NCBI RefSeq assembly: GCF_000418555.1
Contig: NZ_ATKM01000017.1
Span: 1-64,000, forward strand
Direction of reading: 5' to 3'
DNA from: Pseudomonas sp. P818
Lineage (GTDB): Bacteria > Pseudomonadota > Gammaproteobacteria > Pseudomonadales > Pseudomonadaceae
Length of the DNA stretch: 64,000 nt
The notes below the pieces were generated by a model. That model did not search any database and was not told where the DNA came from. It saw only the letters and a program-made list of their open reading frames with translations. Positions 18,115 to 27,917 of this stretch are shown here, one piece after another; position 1 is the first letter of the stretch, and each line of letters opens with the position of its first letter. The translations under genes and the position numbers were made by a program.

Positions 18115-19113
18115 ATGCGCGAACGTACCATCGCCAGCCACTTCGTCCGCGCCGCCTTGCGCGGTGCCGAGCGTCGCGGCCTGGTCTGCGAGGCTATACT
18201 CCGCCAGGCCGGCATCCAGAGCGCCGTACTCGTCGAGCCGCGCGCACGCATCGCTCCCGAACAGTTTGCCCGGCTGATGCAACTGCTATGGGAAGCACTG
18301 GATGACGAATACCTGGGCTTCGGCCGCCTGCCGAGCAAACGCGGCACCTTCGCCATGATGGGCCACGCCATCATCCACTGCCGCAGCCTGGAAAAGGCCC
18401 TGAGCCGTGGGGCGATGTTCTACGGCCTGTTTCCCGACGCACCAGGCATCAAACTGCAACGCGAAGGCGACTGGGCACGCTTGAGCGTGGAGGACAGCAG
18501 GCTGTGGGATCCGGATCATTTTCTCGTGGAAAGCCTGCTGGTGATCTGGCATCGCCTGGGTAGCTGGCTGATCGGCCAGCGCATCCGCCTGGAAGAAGCC
18601 ACCTTCGCCTACCCTGAACCCGAGCATGCCACCGAATACGAACTGCTGTTCCCCTGCAGCCGCCGCTTTGCCGCTGGACAAACCAGCCTGCTGTTTCATG
18701 CCCGTTACCTGGCCATGCCGCTGCTGCAGGACGAACGTACCCTCAAACAGTTTCTCCAGCACTCCCCCGCCGACCTGCTGGCCCGCCCCGATGGCGGCGA
18801 CAGCCTGATCAGCCAGATTCGCCGCCTGCTCGGCCGCGACTGCCGCACCTGGCCCGACCTGGAACAGGTCGCCCGGCAACTGCACACCAGCCCGCAGACC
18901 CTGCGCCGCCATCTGCGCGAAGAAGGCACCAGTTTTCAGGAACTCAAAGACCACCTGCGCCGCGACCTGGCCATCTACCACCTGGGCCGCGACGAACTGG
19001 CGATTCAGGACATCGCCGAACAACTCGGTTTTTCCGAACCGTCGGCATTTCACCGCGCGTTCAAGAAGTGGACGGGGCTGACACCGGGGGCTTACCGGAC
19101 GCAGGAAGGCTGA
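18115..19113 (+). CDS. AraC-family transcriptional regulator
   Basis: A 332-residue regulator. Residues about 20-210 match the arabinose-binding-like (OruR/ArgR type) N-terminal domain. Two C-terminal helix-turn-helices are present (LEQVARQLHTSPQTLRRHLREEG and IQDIAEQLGFSEPSAFHRAFKKWTGLTPGAYR). Its divergent placement suggests control of the acyl-CoA dehydrogenase/CoA transferase pair; the inducer is unknown. Confidence 0.9.
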   Translation: MRERTIASHFVRAALRGAERRGLVCEAILRQAGIQSAVLVEPRARIAPEQFARLMQLLWEALDDEYLGFGRLPSKRGTFAMMGHAIIHCRSLEKALSRGAMFYGLFPDAPGIKLQREGDWARLSVEDSRLWDPDHFLVESLLVIWHRLGSWLIGQRIRLEEATFAYPEPEHATEYELLFPCSRRFAAGQTSLLFHARYLAMPLLQDERTLKQFLQHSPADLLARPDGGDSLISQIRRLLGRDCRTWPDLEQVARQLHTSPQTLRRHLREEGTSFQELKDHLRRDLAIYHLGRDELAIQDIAEQLGFSEPSAFHRAFKKWTGLTPGAYRTQEG

Positions 19114-19217
19114 CACCTTCGGCCTGCCACATATGGAAACATTTGCATTGGCGCCTCGGTCAGCTATGCCCTAAATATTAAAAGGATGATGACTACCCCC
19201 GGCAAAGGCCTGCCACG

Positions 19218-20528
19218 ATGTTCACGACTCGACTGAAACAAGAGCTCAAGGCACTGCGCGAGGAACTGTCGCTGTTCCAACAGGTACGCGCCAGCCTCGA
19301 CGAAGAGATGATCGCACTGACCCTCGACCCGCAGGGTCGCATCGACAAGGTCAACGCCAACTTCGAGAACGAAATGCACTACCGTGCCGAGCAGCTTCGC
19401 GGGCGGCCGCTGCTGGATCTGATACCGGAACAGGTGCGCAATCTCGATTTTCATCATCGTGTTCGCCACGCGCTCGAACGCGGCGAGCATCTGGCCGGCG
19501 TCATTCGTCTCAAGCGCGGTGATGGCGAGGAAGCCTGGCTACGCTCCATCCTCCAGCCAGCACGTAACAGCAAGGGCCAGATTCAGTTCTTTTCCATCTA
19601 TGCCAGCGATCTGACGCGCACCATCGTCGCGTCACGTGAGCATGAAAACCTGGTCAAAGCGCTACAACGCTCCACCGCGGTGATCGAATTCAACCCCAAC
19701 GGCGAGATTCTCACCGCCAACAAGCCCTTCCTCGACTCCATGGGCTACAACCTGGCACAGATACAGGGCAAGCATCACCGCATGTTCTGTGACCCGGCAG
19801 TGGCCAACTCGGCCGAATACCAGCACTTCTGGGATCAGCTGCGGCGCGGCGAATTCGCTGCCGGACGCTTCAAGCGCGTCGATGCCTACGGTCACGAAGT
19901 CTGGCTGGAGGCTTCCTACAACCCGGTCACCGACGCCCAGGGCAACCTCTACAAGGTGGTGAAATTCGCCACCATCATCACCGATCAGGTCAATCGTGAG
20001 CGCGCCGTGGCCGAGGCGGCCAGTATTGCCTTCGAAACCTCGAAAGATACCGACAACAGCGCCAAGAGCGGATCGGCAGTGGTACAGCAAATGCTCGACG
20101 CCATGCGTGAACTGTCGGCGCGCATGCAGGAGGCCGCGCAAGGCATCGAAGCGCTGGACAAGCAGTCGCAGATCATTGGTTCCATCGTCAAGAACATCAG
20201 CAGCATTGCCGACCAGACCAATTTGCTCGCCCTCAATGCCGCCATCGAAGCGGCTCGTGCCGGCGAGCAAGGCCGCGGTTTCGCCGTGGTGGCTGACGAG
20301 GTTCGCCAGTTGGCTTCCCGCACCAGTGCAGCGACGGAAGAAATCACTCAGGTGGTCGGGCAGAACCAGCAGCTGGCCGAGCGCGCGGTAGGGTTGATCG
20401 ACCGCGGCAGAACCCAGGCCGAACGAGGTCTGGAGCTTTCCGCCCAGGCCGGTCAGGTAATTGCGGAAATTCAGGACGGCGCCAAGCATGTGGTCAGCGC
20501 GGTGGAACGCTTCGCGACACAACTCTAG
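19218..20528 (+). CDS. Soluble PAS-PAS methyl-accepting chemotaxis protein (BdlA-like)
   Basis: A 436-residue chemoreceptor with no membrane helix. Two PAS domains (about residues 20-130 and 140-260) precede a signalling domain with the hairpin tip [35 protein letters not shown]. Architecture and the opening segment ([24 protein letters not shown]) match the biofilm-dispersal receptor BdlA and Aer-2-like cytosolic receptors. No heme or FAD ligand can be assigned. A GC hairpin (GCGGCAGC/GCTGCCGC, 20549-20577) follows the gene. Confidence 0.85.
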   Translation: MFTTRLKQELKALREELSLFQQVRASLDEEMIALTLDPQGRIDKVNANFENEMHYRAEQLRGRPLLDLIPEQVRNLDFHHRVRHALERGEHLAGVIRLKRGDGEEAWLRSILQPARNSKGQIQFFSIYASDLTRTIVASREHENLVKALQRSTAVIEFNPNGEILTANKPFLDSMGYNLAQIQGKHHRMFCDPAVANSAEYQHFWDQLRRGEFAAGRFKRVDAYGHEVWLEASYNPVTDAQGNLYKVVKFATIITDQVNRERAVAEAASIAFETSKDTDNSAKSGSAVVQQMLDAMRELSARMQEAAQGIEALDKQSQIIGSIVKNISSIADQTNLLALNAAIEAARAGEQGRGFAVVADEVRQLASRTSAATEEITQVVGQNQQLAERAVGLIDRGRTQAERGLELSAQAGQVIAEIQDGAKHVVSAVERFATQL

Positions 20529-20673
20529 TCGACCTGATTGGCCAAAAGCGGCAGCACTGCGCGAACCGCTGCCGCAACAGACGATGTGCCGAGACCCGTC
20601 AGTAGTTGCATAGCCGGATCCGGCATCGATGGGGCTGCGCCACAGGTTTGCGTCACCCCAAATGAACGCCAGC

Positions 20674-22056
20674 TCAATCGTAAAGGCGCACCCTGAAACA
20701 GGCGCCGCCAAGCTCCGAGTCTTCCAGGCTCAGCTCGCCGTCGTAGCTTTCGATGATGTCTTCCACCACCGCCAGGCCGATGCCCTGCCCGGGATTCTGT
20801 ACATCCAGCCGTTCGCCACGCTGCAACACCCGAGCACGCTGGTTCTGCGGCACGCCGGGGCCATCATCCTCGATGGTGAGCAGGCAACCGCCAGCCAGTG
20901 GCAGCAACCTGACGCGTACGCGACGCAAACACAGACGGTAGGCGTTCTCCAAAAGGTTGCCGAGCAGCTCCATCAGCGCGCCACGCTCCATGGTGATCTG
21001 GCTGTTCTCGGGCACTTCCAGCGTCGCTTCGACACGCTTGTCGCGGTAGACCTTGTCCAGCGAGCGGCACAAGCCATCGAGCAACGGCCAGACCTGCTCG
21101 CGATGGCGCACCAGGCCGCTGCGTCTCAGGCTGGCGCGCTGCAACTGATAGCCAACCTGCTGGCTCATGCGCTCGATCTGCGCTTGCATCAGTTGCGCCT
21201 GTTCACGATTATCGGGCTGCGCGGCCAGGGTTTCGCCAATACCCTGCAACACGCTGAGCGGCGTTTTCAGGCTGTGCGCCAGATCCTCCAGCGAGTCGCG
21301 ATAACGCTCGCGCTGACGCCGCTCGCTGTCGAGCAGGCGGTTGAGGGAGTTGGTCAGGCGCAGCAGTTCACGCGGGTGTTCGTCACTCAGGCGCTGACGG
21401 GTGCCCGCCTCCACGCCATCGAGTTCGTCACTCAAGCCGCGCAAGCTACGAAAGCCCCAGGTCAGGCCGAACCAGAGCAGGCCCAGCAGCACCAGCAACG
21501 CGATGCCCAACCACAGCCGCAGCTGCCAGGCAAAACCATTGAACAGCCCCTGATACTCGCGCGTCGGCTGCATGGTCACGATGCTCAGGGCGGTCTGGTC
21601 GCCACGCAGCAGATCCACTTCGATGTCATACACGAAGTATTCCTGACCATCCTCGTCGCGAATCCGCACGAACTCATGGCCACGACCGTCGTAGCGCGGC
21701 AGGTAACGCACCAGTTCATCGATGGACGAGCGTGAGCGCCAGATCATCTGACCTTCACGGTCGAAGATGAAACCCAGCAGGTGTGAGTCGAGGTTGTCGA
21801 ATTCTTCGTCCGGCATCTTGTCCGGCATGTGCAGCTGGCCGTCGTGAATGCGCGCGGCGGAGATCAGTGCAGCCGCATCGGAGGCCAGACGCTTTTCCAC
21901 GGTCTGCTCCAGGGCCATTAGAAACACGCCCTGCAGTACGGGCATCAACAGCAGCATGAACAGCATCGCCAGCGCCGCACTGGCCAGCATCAGGCGCAGC
22001 CGCAGGGAGCCGAAACGGATACGCAGCTTGCGTATGAAGACGCGCGCTCGCCTCAC
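20674..22056 (-). CDS. phoQ: PhoQ-type sensor histidine kinase
   Basis: A 460-residue sensor with two membrane helices (about 18-40 and 170-195) flanking a periplasmic sensor domain, a HAMP-like linker, a dimerisation domain with the phospho-acceptor His in DLAHSLKTPLSVLQG and an ATPase domain (NLLENAYRLC, DDGPGV, GIGLAVVEDI). It overlaps phoP by 4 bp (ATGA), so it is translationally coupled. Context oprH-phoP-phoQ identifies it as the Mg2+/cationic peptide sensor. Confidence 0.92.
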   Translation of the reverse strand: MRRARVFIRKLRIRFGSLRLRLMLASAALAMLFMLLLMPVLQGVFLMALEQTVEKRLASDAAALISAARIHDGQLHMPDKMPDEEFDNLDSHLLGFIFDREGQMIWRSRSSIDELVRYLPRYDGRGHEFVRIRDEDGQEYFVYDIEVDLLRGDQTALSIVTMQPTREYQGLFNGFAWQLRLWLGIALLVLLGLLWFGLTWGFRSLRGLSDELDGVEAGTRQRLSDEHPRELLRLTNSLNRLLDSERRQRERYRDSLEDLAHSLKTPLSVLQGIGETLAAQPDNREQAQLMQAQIERMSQQVGYQLQRASLRRSGLVRHREQVWPLLDGLCRSLDKVYRDKRVEATLEVPENSQITMERGALMELLGNLLENAYRLCLRRVRVRLLPLAGGCLLTIEDDGPGVPQNQRARVLQRGERLDVQNPGQGIGLAVVEDIIESYDGELSLEDSELGGACFRVRLYD

Positions 22057-22730
22057 TTGCAGCGCTCGTTGAACATGTAGCCCTGACCGCGCACGGTTTC
22101 TATCAATTTACCGCCGAGCACGGCCTCGAGCTTGCGCCGCAGACGCCCTACCAGAACCTCTATGACATTCGGATCACGCTCGTCATCGCCTGGGTAGAGC
22201 TGCTCCATCAGACGCTCCTTGGCCACAACCTGTTGGTGGTGCAGCATCAGGTACTCAAGGATGCGGTACTCGTAGGCGGTCAATTGCAGGGACTGCTCGT
22301 CCACCATGGCCTGTTTACGATTGAGATCCAGCACCAGCGAACCGGCCTCGATGGTCGACTTGGTGAAGCCGGACGAACGACGCAGCAGCGCGTTGAGGCG
22401 CGCTTCAAGTTCTTCGAACTGGAAAGGCTTGACCACATAATCGTCGGCGCCACAGGAAAGCCCTTCGACCTTGTCCTGCCAGTTGCCACGCGCAGTGAGG
22501 ATCAGGATCGGAAAGTTCTTGTCCTGACTGCGCAGCTGGCGGATCAGATCGATGCCGCTCATGCCCGGCAAACCGAGATCCACCAGAGCCAGGTCATGAT
22601 TGAAGGACTCAGCTCGATACAGCGCCTCTTCGGCAGTGCGCACGGCATCCACCACATGCCCGTTCTCACTGAGGCGAGTGAACAGATGGTGACGCAACAG
22701 CGCCTCATCCTCCACCACCAGCAACTTCAT
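22053..22730 (-). CDS. phoP: PhoP-type OmpR-family response regulator
   Basis: A 225-residue receiver/winged-helix regulator. The receiver has the phospho-acceptor Asp in LALVDLGLPGMSG and Lys in DDYVVKPFQFEEL. The DNA-binding domain ends EVLVGRLRRKLEAVLGGKLIETVRGQGYMF. Second gene of oprH-phoP-phoQ. Four TTCAG-type half-sites at 11-bp spacing upstream of oprH are its likely targets, giving positive autoregulation. Confidence 0.95.
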   Translation of the reverse strand: MKLLVVEDEALLRHHLFTRLSENGHVVDAVRTAEEALYRAESFNHDLALVDLGLPGMSGIDLIRQLRSQDKNFPILILTARGNWQDKVEGLSCGADDYVVKPFQFEELEARLNALLRRSSGFTKSTIEAGSLVLDLNRKQAMVDEQSLQLTAYEYRILEYLMLHHQQVVAKERLMEQLYPGDDERDPNVIEVLVGRLRRKLEAVLGGKLIETVRGQGYMFNERCK

Positions 22731-22759
22731 GAGACGTCCCCCTTTTTTCAGTTATACGA

Positions 22760-22781
22760 AGGCCGGGCAGATGCCCGGCCT
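22760..22781 (-). promoter_or_regulatory. Hairpin in the oprH-phoP spacer
   Basis: Nine-bp perfect stem AGGCCGGGC/GCCCGGCCT with a 4-nt loop, between the oprH stop and phoP. No T-run follows on the transcribed strand. It may set unequal oprH and phoPQ message levels through partial termination or protection from decay. Confidence 0.5.
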
Positions 22782-22799
22782 GGTAACGCCAAACCCTCG

Positions 22800-23405
22800 T
22801 CAGAAGGCGAAGTTGGCGCCGAGGTACAGCTGCGAGCTGCTATGCAGGTCCAGCGACCCGGCCTTGCCTTCACCATGCGCTGCCATTTCTGTGCTGGCGT
22901 TGGTACGCAGGTAACGATAGCCGGCTTCGATCGATGTATTACTGTTCAGTTCCTGCAGGATACCGGCCTGCAGGCCTGCGGCAAATCCGATGTCGCTGTC
23001 ACGGGAGAAACCACGACTCTCCTGCTCGAGCTTGACCAGGCCAGCGGTCACACCGCCGAACAGCTTGGTGTTGTTGCTGCCCAGAGGTACGAACATGTCG
23101 TAGCTGCCGAGCAGATTCTGCTGACGCAGCTTGTAGCCATTGTAACTGTCGGAGACGTTCTCGTAGGTCGCGTAATAACGGCCGTCAGCATTCTTCTGAC
23201 CGGCACGTACGCCCCAGGTCCCTTCGCCATTGATCACCTTGTCCAGCTTGGGATTGCCGAGGTTGGCATTCAGCGCATTGGACTTCTGGATGTTGTTGTC
23301 GGTCTGGCCCCAGGTCAGGCCGACGAAATTGTCGTTGGCCTGGGCAGCGGTTGCGCCCAGAGCCAGGCAGGTAGCGAATGCGATACGGTTCAGGGTGATT
23401 TTCAT
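22800..23405 (-). CDS. oprH: PhoP/Q- and low-Mg2+-inducible outer membrane protein OprH
   Basis: A 201-residue outer membrane barrel precursor. A 22-residue signal peptide ends in AAQA, then DNFVGLTWGQTDNNIQKSNA, KLRQQNLLGSYDMFVPLGSN, GYRYLRTNASTEM and a C-terminal phenylalanine (GANFAF) typical of barrels. These segments are nearly those of P. aeruginosa OprH, which binds LPS and stabilises the outer membrane at low Mg2+. AGGAAGGA precedes the ATG. First gene of the phoPQ operon. Confidence 0.95.
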   Translation of the reverse strand: MKITLNRIAFATCLALGATAAQANDNFVGLTWGQTDNNIQKSNALNANLGNPKLDKVINGEGTWGVRAGQKNADGRYYATYENVSDSYNGYKLRQQNLLGSYDMFVPLGSNNTKLFGGVTAGLVKLEQESRGFSRDSDIGFAAGLQAGILQELNSNTSIEAGYRYLRTNASTEMAAHGEGKAGSLDLHSSSQLYLGANFAF

Positions 23406-23464
23406 TGAATCCTTCCTCTCGTTGCAGTTTTGATCAACTCGGCAACAAGTTTGCAGGAAGACTA

Positions 23465-23502
23465 CTGAATCCCCGCTGAACCCTCCTTGAACCTGCACTG
23501 AA
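23465..23502 (-). promoter_or_regulatory. PhoP-binding array upstream of oprH
   Basis: On the minus strand TTCAG, TTCAA, TTCAG and TTCAG start exactly 11 bp apart (half-sites at 23498-23502, 23487-23491, 23476-23480 and 23465-23469). One helical turn spacing is the hallmark of OmpR/PhoP tandem sites. A -10-like CAAACT (23453-23448) follows 11 bp after the last half-site and no -35 is needed in such activated promoters. Confidence 0.8.
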
Positions 23503-23517
23503 CGAGCGGCAAACAGC

Positions 23518-24690
23518 CTAGATACGTCGTACCAGAGCGGTCGCGACGACAAGCAGGCAAGCCAGTACGCCGAGCAACGCCCACCACCCGGCGTGTTCCC
23601 AGACATAACCGCCGACATAACCCACCAGGCTGGAACCGAGGTAATAGGCACACAGATACAGTGCCGAGGCCTGCGCCTTGGCGCCTTGTGCATGCACCCC
23701 GACCTGTCCGCTGGCCACCGCATGCGCGGCGAAGAAACCCAGCGTGAACAATGCCAGCCCGACCACCGCAGCGCTCAGCCAGGGCGCAGCGCACAGCGCT
23801 ACCCCCAGCAGCATGAGGCCGATGCCGCCATGCAACACCTGCCGCGCGCCAAAGCGTGGCACCAGTCGCCCGGCCCAACCGGCACTGAAGATGCCCAGCA
23901 GATAAACGGTGAAAAGCAGGCCAATCACCGTAGCAGAGAGATTGAAAGGCGCGCCGGCCAGGCGGAAGCCAACGTAGTTGAACAGCGCAACGAAGCCGCC
24001 CATCAGCAAGAACGCCAGGGCGAACAACACGCGCAGGCGCGGATTGCTCAGGTGCAGGGCGAAGTTGCGCAGCAGTCCGCGCAAGGACAGCGGCTGAGCC
24101 GTGAAATGCCGGGAGGGCGGCAACAGCCAGACGAACAGCCCCATCGCCAGCAAGCCGAGCCCGGCAATGCCGCCAAGTGCCCAGGACCAACCGCCGATAT
24201 CACTGAGCAGGCCGGCCAGCAGACGACCGAGCAAGCCACCCAGGGCCGTACCACCGATATACAGGCCCATGGCGGCGGGCAACGCCTCGGGGTCGAACTC
24301 CTCGCCGACATAGGCCATCGCCAGTGCCGGCAAACCGCTCAGCGCCAACCCCAGCAGTGCGCGCAACAGCAGCAAGCTGCCCCACTCCTCCACCAGCGCA
24401 CAGGCGATCCCCAGCATCGCCGCCAGCCCCAGCGCAGCCGCCATCACCGGCTTGCGCCCCCAGCTTTCAGCCAGCGCTCCGGATACCAGCAGGCACAGCG
24501 CCAGGCTCAGGGTCGTCAGTGACAGCGCCAGGCTGCTGCTGGCGGCCGATACGCGAAAGTGCGCGGCCAGCAGAGGCAGCAAAGGCTGTACGCAATAGAG
24601 CATGGCAAAGGTGGCGAAACCAGCGCAGAACAGCGCCAGAGTGGCGCGCCGATAACCGGCGCTGCCACGGCTGAGATGGGAGGCGGACAT
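23518..24690 (-). CDS. MFS transporter (YnfM-like)
   Basis: A 390-residue protein with 12 predicted helices and the MFS loop [17 protein letters not shown] between helices 2 and 3. Resembles drug or arabinose-type exporters (YnfM/YdhP group). Substrate unknown. Its 3' end lies 16 bp from the PhoP array, so the oprH promoter is confined to the next 110 bp. It is divergent from the nap operon. Confidence 0.88.
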   Translation of the reverse strand: MSASHLSRGSAGYRRATLALFCAGFATFAMLYCVQPLLPLLAAHFRVSAASSSLALSLTTLSLALCLLVSGALAESWGRKPVMAAALGLAAMLGIACALVEEWGSLLLLRALLGLALSGLPALAMAYVGEEFDPEALPAAMGLYIGGTALGGLLGRLLAGLLSDIGGWSWALGGIAGLGLLAMGLFVWLLPPSRHFTAQPLSLRGLLRNFALHLSNPRLRVLFALAFLLMGGFVALFNYVGFRLAGAPFNLSATVIGLLFTVYLLGIFSAGWAGRLVPRFGARQVLHGGIGLMLLGVALCAAPWLSAAVVGLALFTLGFFAAHAVASGQVGVHAQGAKAQASALYLCAYYLGSSLVGYVGGYVWEHAGWWALLGVLACLLVVATALVRRI

Positions 24691-24847
24691 GGATTGGCTA
24701 ACTCACGAATCTGGATGCAAGCGAAGGCTGGATCGAGCCGGGTGGCAGAGTCGAGCGACGCATGCAGGCGAATCAAACTGGGCAGAAATATTAGCACGCT
24801 ATCGAATCGCGAGCGCATCCGGCTGCGCTCGCCCCATTCCCTGCGTC

Positions 24848-24889
24848 TTGACCCAGCTCAACTGACTTTGCCCTTACCAATGCTAGGGT
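24848..24889 (+). promoter_or_regulatory. Candidate Anr/Dnr (FNR-type) class II promoter of the nap operon
   Basis: TTGAC-CCAG-CTCAA (24848-24861) fits the FNR box TTGAT-N4-ATCAA except for one base in each half. TAGGGT (24884-24889) follows 22 bp later as a -10. That puts the box centre near -41.5, the class II activator position. Oxygen- and nitrogen-oxide-controlled nap expression is the expectation. Confidence 0.6.
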
Positions 24890-24925
24890 CTAGCCTGAAA
24901 CAAGGAACGCAACGGAGCCGAGCGA

Positions 24926-25093
24926 ATGGACCCCACGCCCGAACGCAGAGCCACGAAAGGCAAGGAAACCCGCCTGTTCGTCTTTCTCGTCGTCTGCCTC
25001 TTCCCCCTTCTTTCGGTCGCCCTGGTCGGCGGCTACGGATTCATCATCTGGTTCATGCAGATGCTGCTGGGGCCGCCTGGCCCACCCACCTGA
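24926..25093 (+). CDS. napE: NapE, small membrane protein of periplasmic nitrate reductase operon
   Basis: A 55-residue protein with one membrane helix ([20 protein letters not shown]) and the NapE-like context KGKETRLF before it and [20 protein letters not shown] after it. It starts at ATG 24926 with GGAG upstream. First gene of napEDABC. Function unknown in general; many nap operons have it. Confidence 0.85.
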   Translation: MDPTPERRATKGKETRLFVFLVVCLFPLLSVALVGGYGFIIWFMQMLLGPPGPPT

Positions 25094-25120
25094 TCGTTTC
25101 ACCAGACGGAGCCACGGAAC

Positions 25121-25381
25121 ATGGCCGCCCCCACGCACATATCCAGCCTACTGGTACACGTACGGCCCCAGCTGCTCGCCGCGGTAAAGGCCAACCTGCG
25201 CCAGCTCGATGGTCTCGAACTGCATCAGGAAAGCCCCCAGGGCAAGCTGGTGGTGGTGCTGGAGACCGAACACGAGCGCCACATCCTCGCGCGCATCGAA
25301 CAGATCAACGCGTTACCGGGCGTGCTCAATGCCGCCCTGGTCTACCACGAACTCCTCGAAGCAGAAGGAGATACAGAATGA
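25121..25381 (+). CDS. napD: NapD, NapA maturation chaperone
   Basis: An 86-residue protein with the NapD fold: [12 protein letters not shown] at the start and [14 protein letters not shown] near the end. NapD binds the twin-arginine signal of NapA before export. It overlaps napA by 4 bp (ATGA). napF, which lies between napE and napD in P. aeruginosa, is absent here. Confidence 0.9.
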   Translation: MAAPTHISSLLVHVRPQLLAAVKANLRQLDGLELHQESPQGKLVVVLETEHERHILARIEQINALPGVLNAALVYHELLEAEGDTE

Positions 25382-27906
25382 AGCTCACCCGCCGTGAATT
25401 CGCCAAAGCCAACGCCGCTGCCATTGCCGCAGCGGCGGCCGGCCTGCCGCTTGCCAGCACCGCCAGCAACCTGATCACCGAGGCGGACATGACCCGCCTG
25501 GACTGGAACAAGGCGCCCTGCCGTTTCTGCGGTACCGGCTGCAGCGTGATGGTCGCCACCCGTGACAACCGCGTGGTGGCCACCCACGGCGACGTCAAGG
25601 CCGAGGTCAACCGCGGCCTGAACTGCGAATGAACGTCAAGGGCTACTTCCTGTCGAAGATCATGTACGGCGTCGACCACCCGTCAAGGCCGCCGCCTCAC
25701 CCAGCCGCTGCTGCGAATGAAGAACGGTGTTTACGACAAGCAGGGCGAATTCCAGCCGGTGAGCTGGGACCAGGCCTTCGACATCATGGCGCAGAAGATC
25801 AAGCAGGCCATCGCCGAACAGGGTCCGGAGGCCGTCGGCATGTTCGGCTCCGGCCAGTGGACGGTGTGGGAAGGCTACGCCGCCAACAAGCTGATGAAAG
25901 CCGGCTTTCGCAGCAACAACATCGACCCCAACGCGCGCCACTGCATGGCCTCGGCGGTGATGGGTTTCATGCGCACCTTCGGCATGGACGAGCCGATGGG
26001 TTGCTACGACGACATCGAGGCCGCCGATGCCTTCGTGCTGTGGGGCTCGAACATGGCCGAGATGCACCCGATCCTCTGGAGCCGGGTCACCGATCGCCGC
26101 CTCAGCCACCCCGACACCAGGGTCGCGGTGCTTTCCACCTTCGAGCACCGCAGCTTCGATCTGGCCGATATCCCGCTGGTGTTCAAACCGCAGACCGATC
26201 TGCTGATCCTCAACTACATTGCCAACCACATCATCGAAAGCGGCGCGGTGAACAAGGACTTCGTCGGCAAGCACACCAAGTTCGCCCGCGGCGCCGACGA
26301 CATCGGCTACGGCCTGCGCGCCGACAACCCGCTGGAAATGCAGGCCAAGAACGCGGCCAAGGCCAACACCTGGGAAGACATGTCCTTCGAGCAGTTTGCC
26401 GCCTTCGTCAAACCCTACACGCTGGAGCGCACCGCCAAGGAAAGCGGCGTGGCAGCCGAGCGCCTCAAGGCGCTGGCCGAGCTGTACGCCGACCCCAAGC
26501 GCAAGGTCATGTCGTTCTGGACCATGGGTTTCAACCAGCACACCCGCGGCGTCTGGGCCAACAACCTGATCTACAACCTGCACCTGCTCACCGGCAAGAT
26601 CAGCGAGCCGGGCAACAGCCCCTTCTCGCTCACAGGCCAACCGTCGGCCTGCGGCACCGCGCGCGAGGTGGGCACCTTCTCCCATCGCCTGCCGGCCGAC
26701 ATGCTGGTGGCCAATCCCAAGCACCGCGAAACCGCCGAGAAGATCTGGAAGCTGCCGCCCGGCACCATCCAGGAAAAGCCCGGCTTCCATGCCGTGGAGC
26801 AGAGCCGCAAGCTCAAGGACGGCGTGCTCAAGGTCTACTGGACCCAGGTCAGCAACAACATGCAGGCCGGCCCCAACGTGATGCAGGAGATCCTCCCCGG
26901 CTGGCGCAATCCGCAGGCCTTCGTCATCGTCTCCGACGTCTACCCCACCGTCTCGGCCCAGGCCGCCGACCTGATCCTGCCCAGCGCCATGTGGGTGGAG
27001 AAGGAAGGGGCCTACGGCAATGCCGAGCGCCGCACGCAGTTCTGGCATCAACTGGTGAAGGCGCCGGGCGAGGCCAAGTCAGACCTCTGGCAACTGGTGG
27101 AATTTTCCAAGCGCTTCACCACCGACGAGGTCTGGCCCGCCGAACTGCTGGCCAAGGCGCCGGATTACAAGGACAAGACCCTGTATCAGGTGCTGTTCGC
27201 CAATGGCCAGGTCGACCAGTTCCCCAGCGAACAGATCGAGGCCGGTTACGCCAACGACGAGGCCGAGGCCTTCGGCTTCTACCTGCAGAAGGGGCTGTTC
27301 GAGGAATACGCCCGCTTCGGCCGCGGGCATGCCCATGACCTGGCGCCATTCGACAGCTACCACGCCGAGCGCGGCCTGCGCTGGCCGGTGGTCGATGGCA
27401 AGGAGACGCGCTGGCGCTATCGCGAGGGCCACGACCCCTATGTGGAAAAAGGCAGCGGCGTGCAGTTCTACGGTTACCCGGACAAGCGTGCGCTGATCTT
27501 CGCCCTGCCCTACGAGCCGCCAGCCGAGGCACCAGATGATGAGTTTCCATTCTGGCTCAGCACCGGCCGCGTGCTGGAGCACTGGCACACCGGCAGCATG
27601 ACCCAGCGCGTCGAGGAGCTGCACGGCGCGGTGCCCGATGCCCTGGTGTACATGCACCCGGACGACGCCAAGGCACTCAAGGCGCGGCGCGGCAGCGAGG
27701 TCAAGGTGATCAGCCGGCGCGGCGAGATCCGTGCCCGCATCGAAACCCGCGGGCGCAACAAGCCGCCACGCGGTCTGGTGTTCGTGCCCTTCTTCGACGC
27801 CAACAAGCTGATCAACAAGGTCACCCTGGACGCCACCGACCCGATCTCCAAGCAGACCGACTACAAGAAGTGTGCGGTGAAGATCGAACTGGTCAGCCTG
27901 GCCTGA
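25378..27906 (+). pseudogene. napA: napA, catalytic subunit of periplasmic nitrate reductase, disrupted
   Basis: The N-terminus ([20 protein letters not shown], a Tat signal) and the 4Fe-4S cysteines (CRFCGTGC...NRGLNC) read normally to codon 83. An 8-base insertion after the last cluster Cys then creates GAA TGA, stopping the protein at 84 residues. The segment [12 protein letters not shown] continues in another frame. A second insertion of 16 bases restores the original frame, and the remaining 730 residues (from 25717) are a normal NapA, including the Mo-ligand region [12 protein letters not shown]. Without these 24 bases the gene would be full length. True mutation or sequence error cannot be told apart here. 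Confidence 0.85.
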
Positions 27907-27917
27907 GGAGAGCCGTC

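Noticed and set aside
25629..27338. 569-codon frame over napA in a second frame
   Set aside because: Its first 12 codons match NapA because of the 8-base insertion; after that it is an out-of-frame shadow of the real napA sequence.
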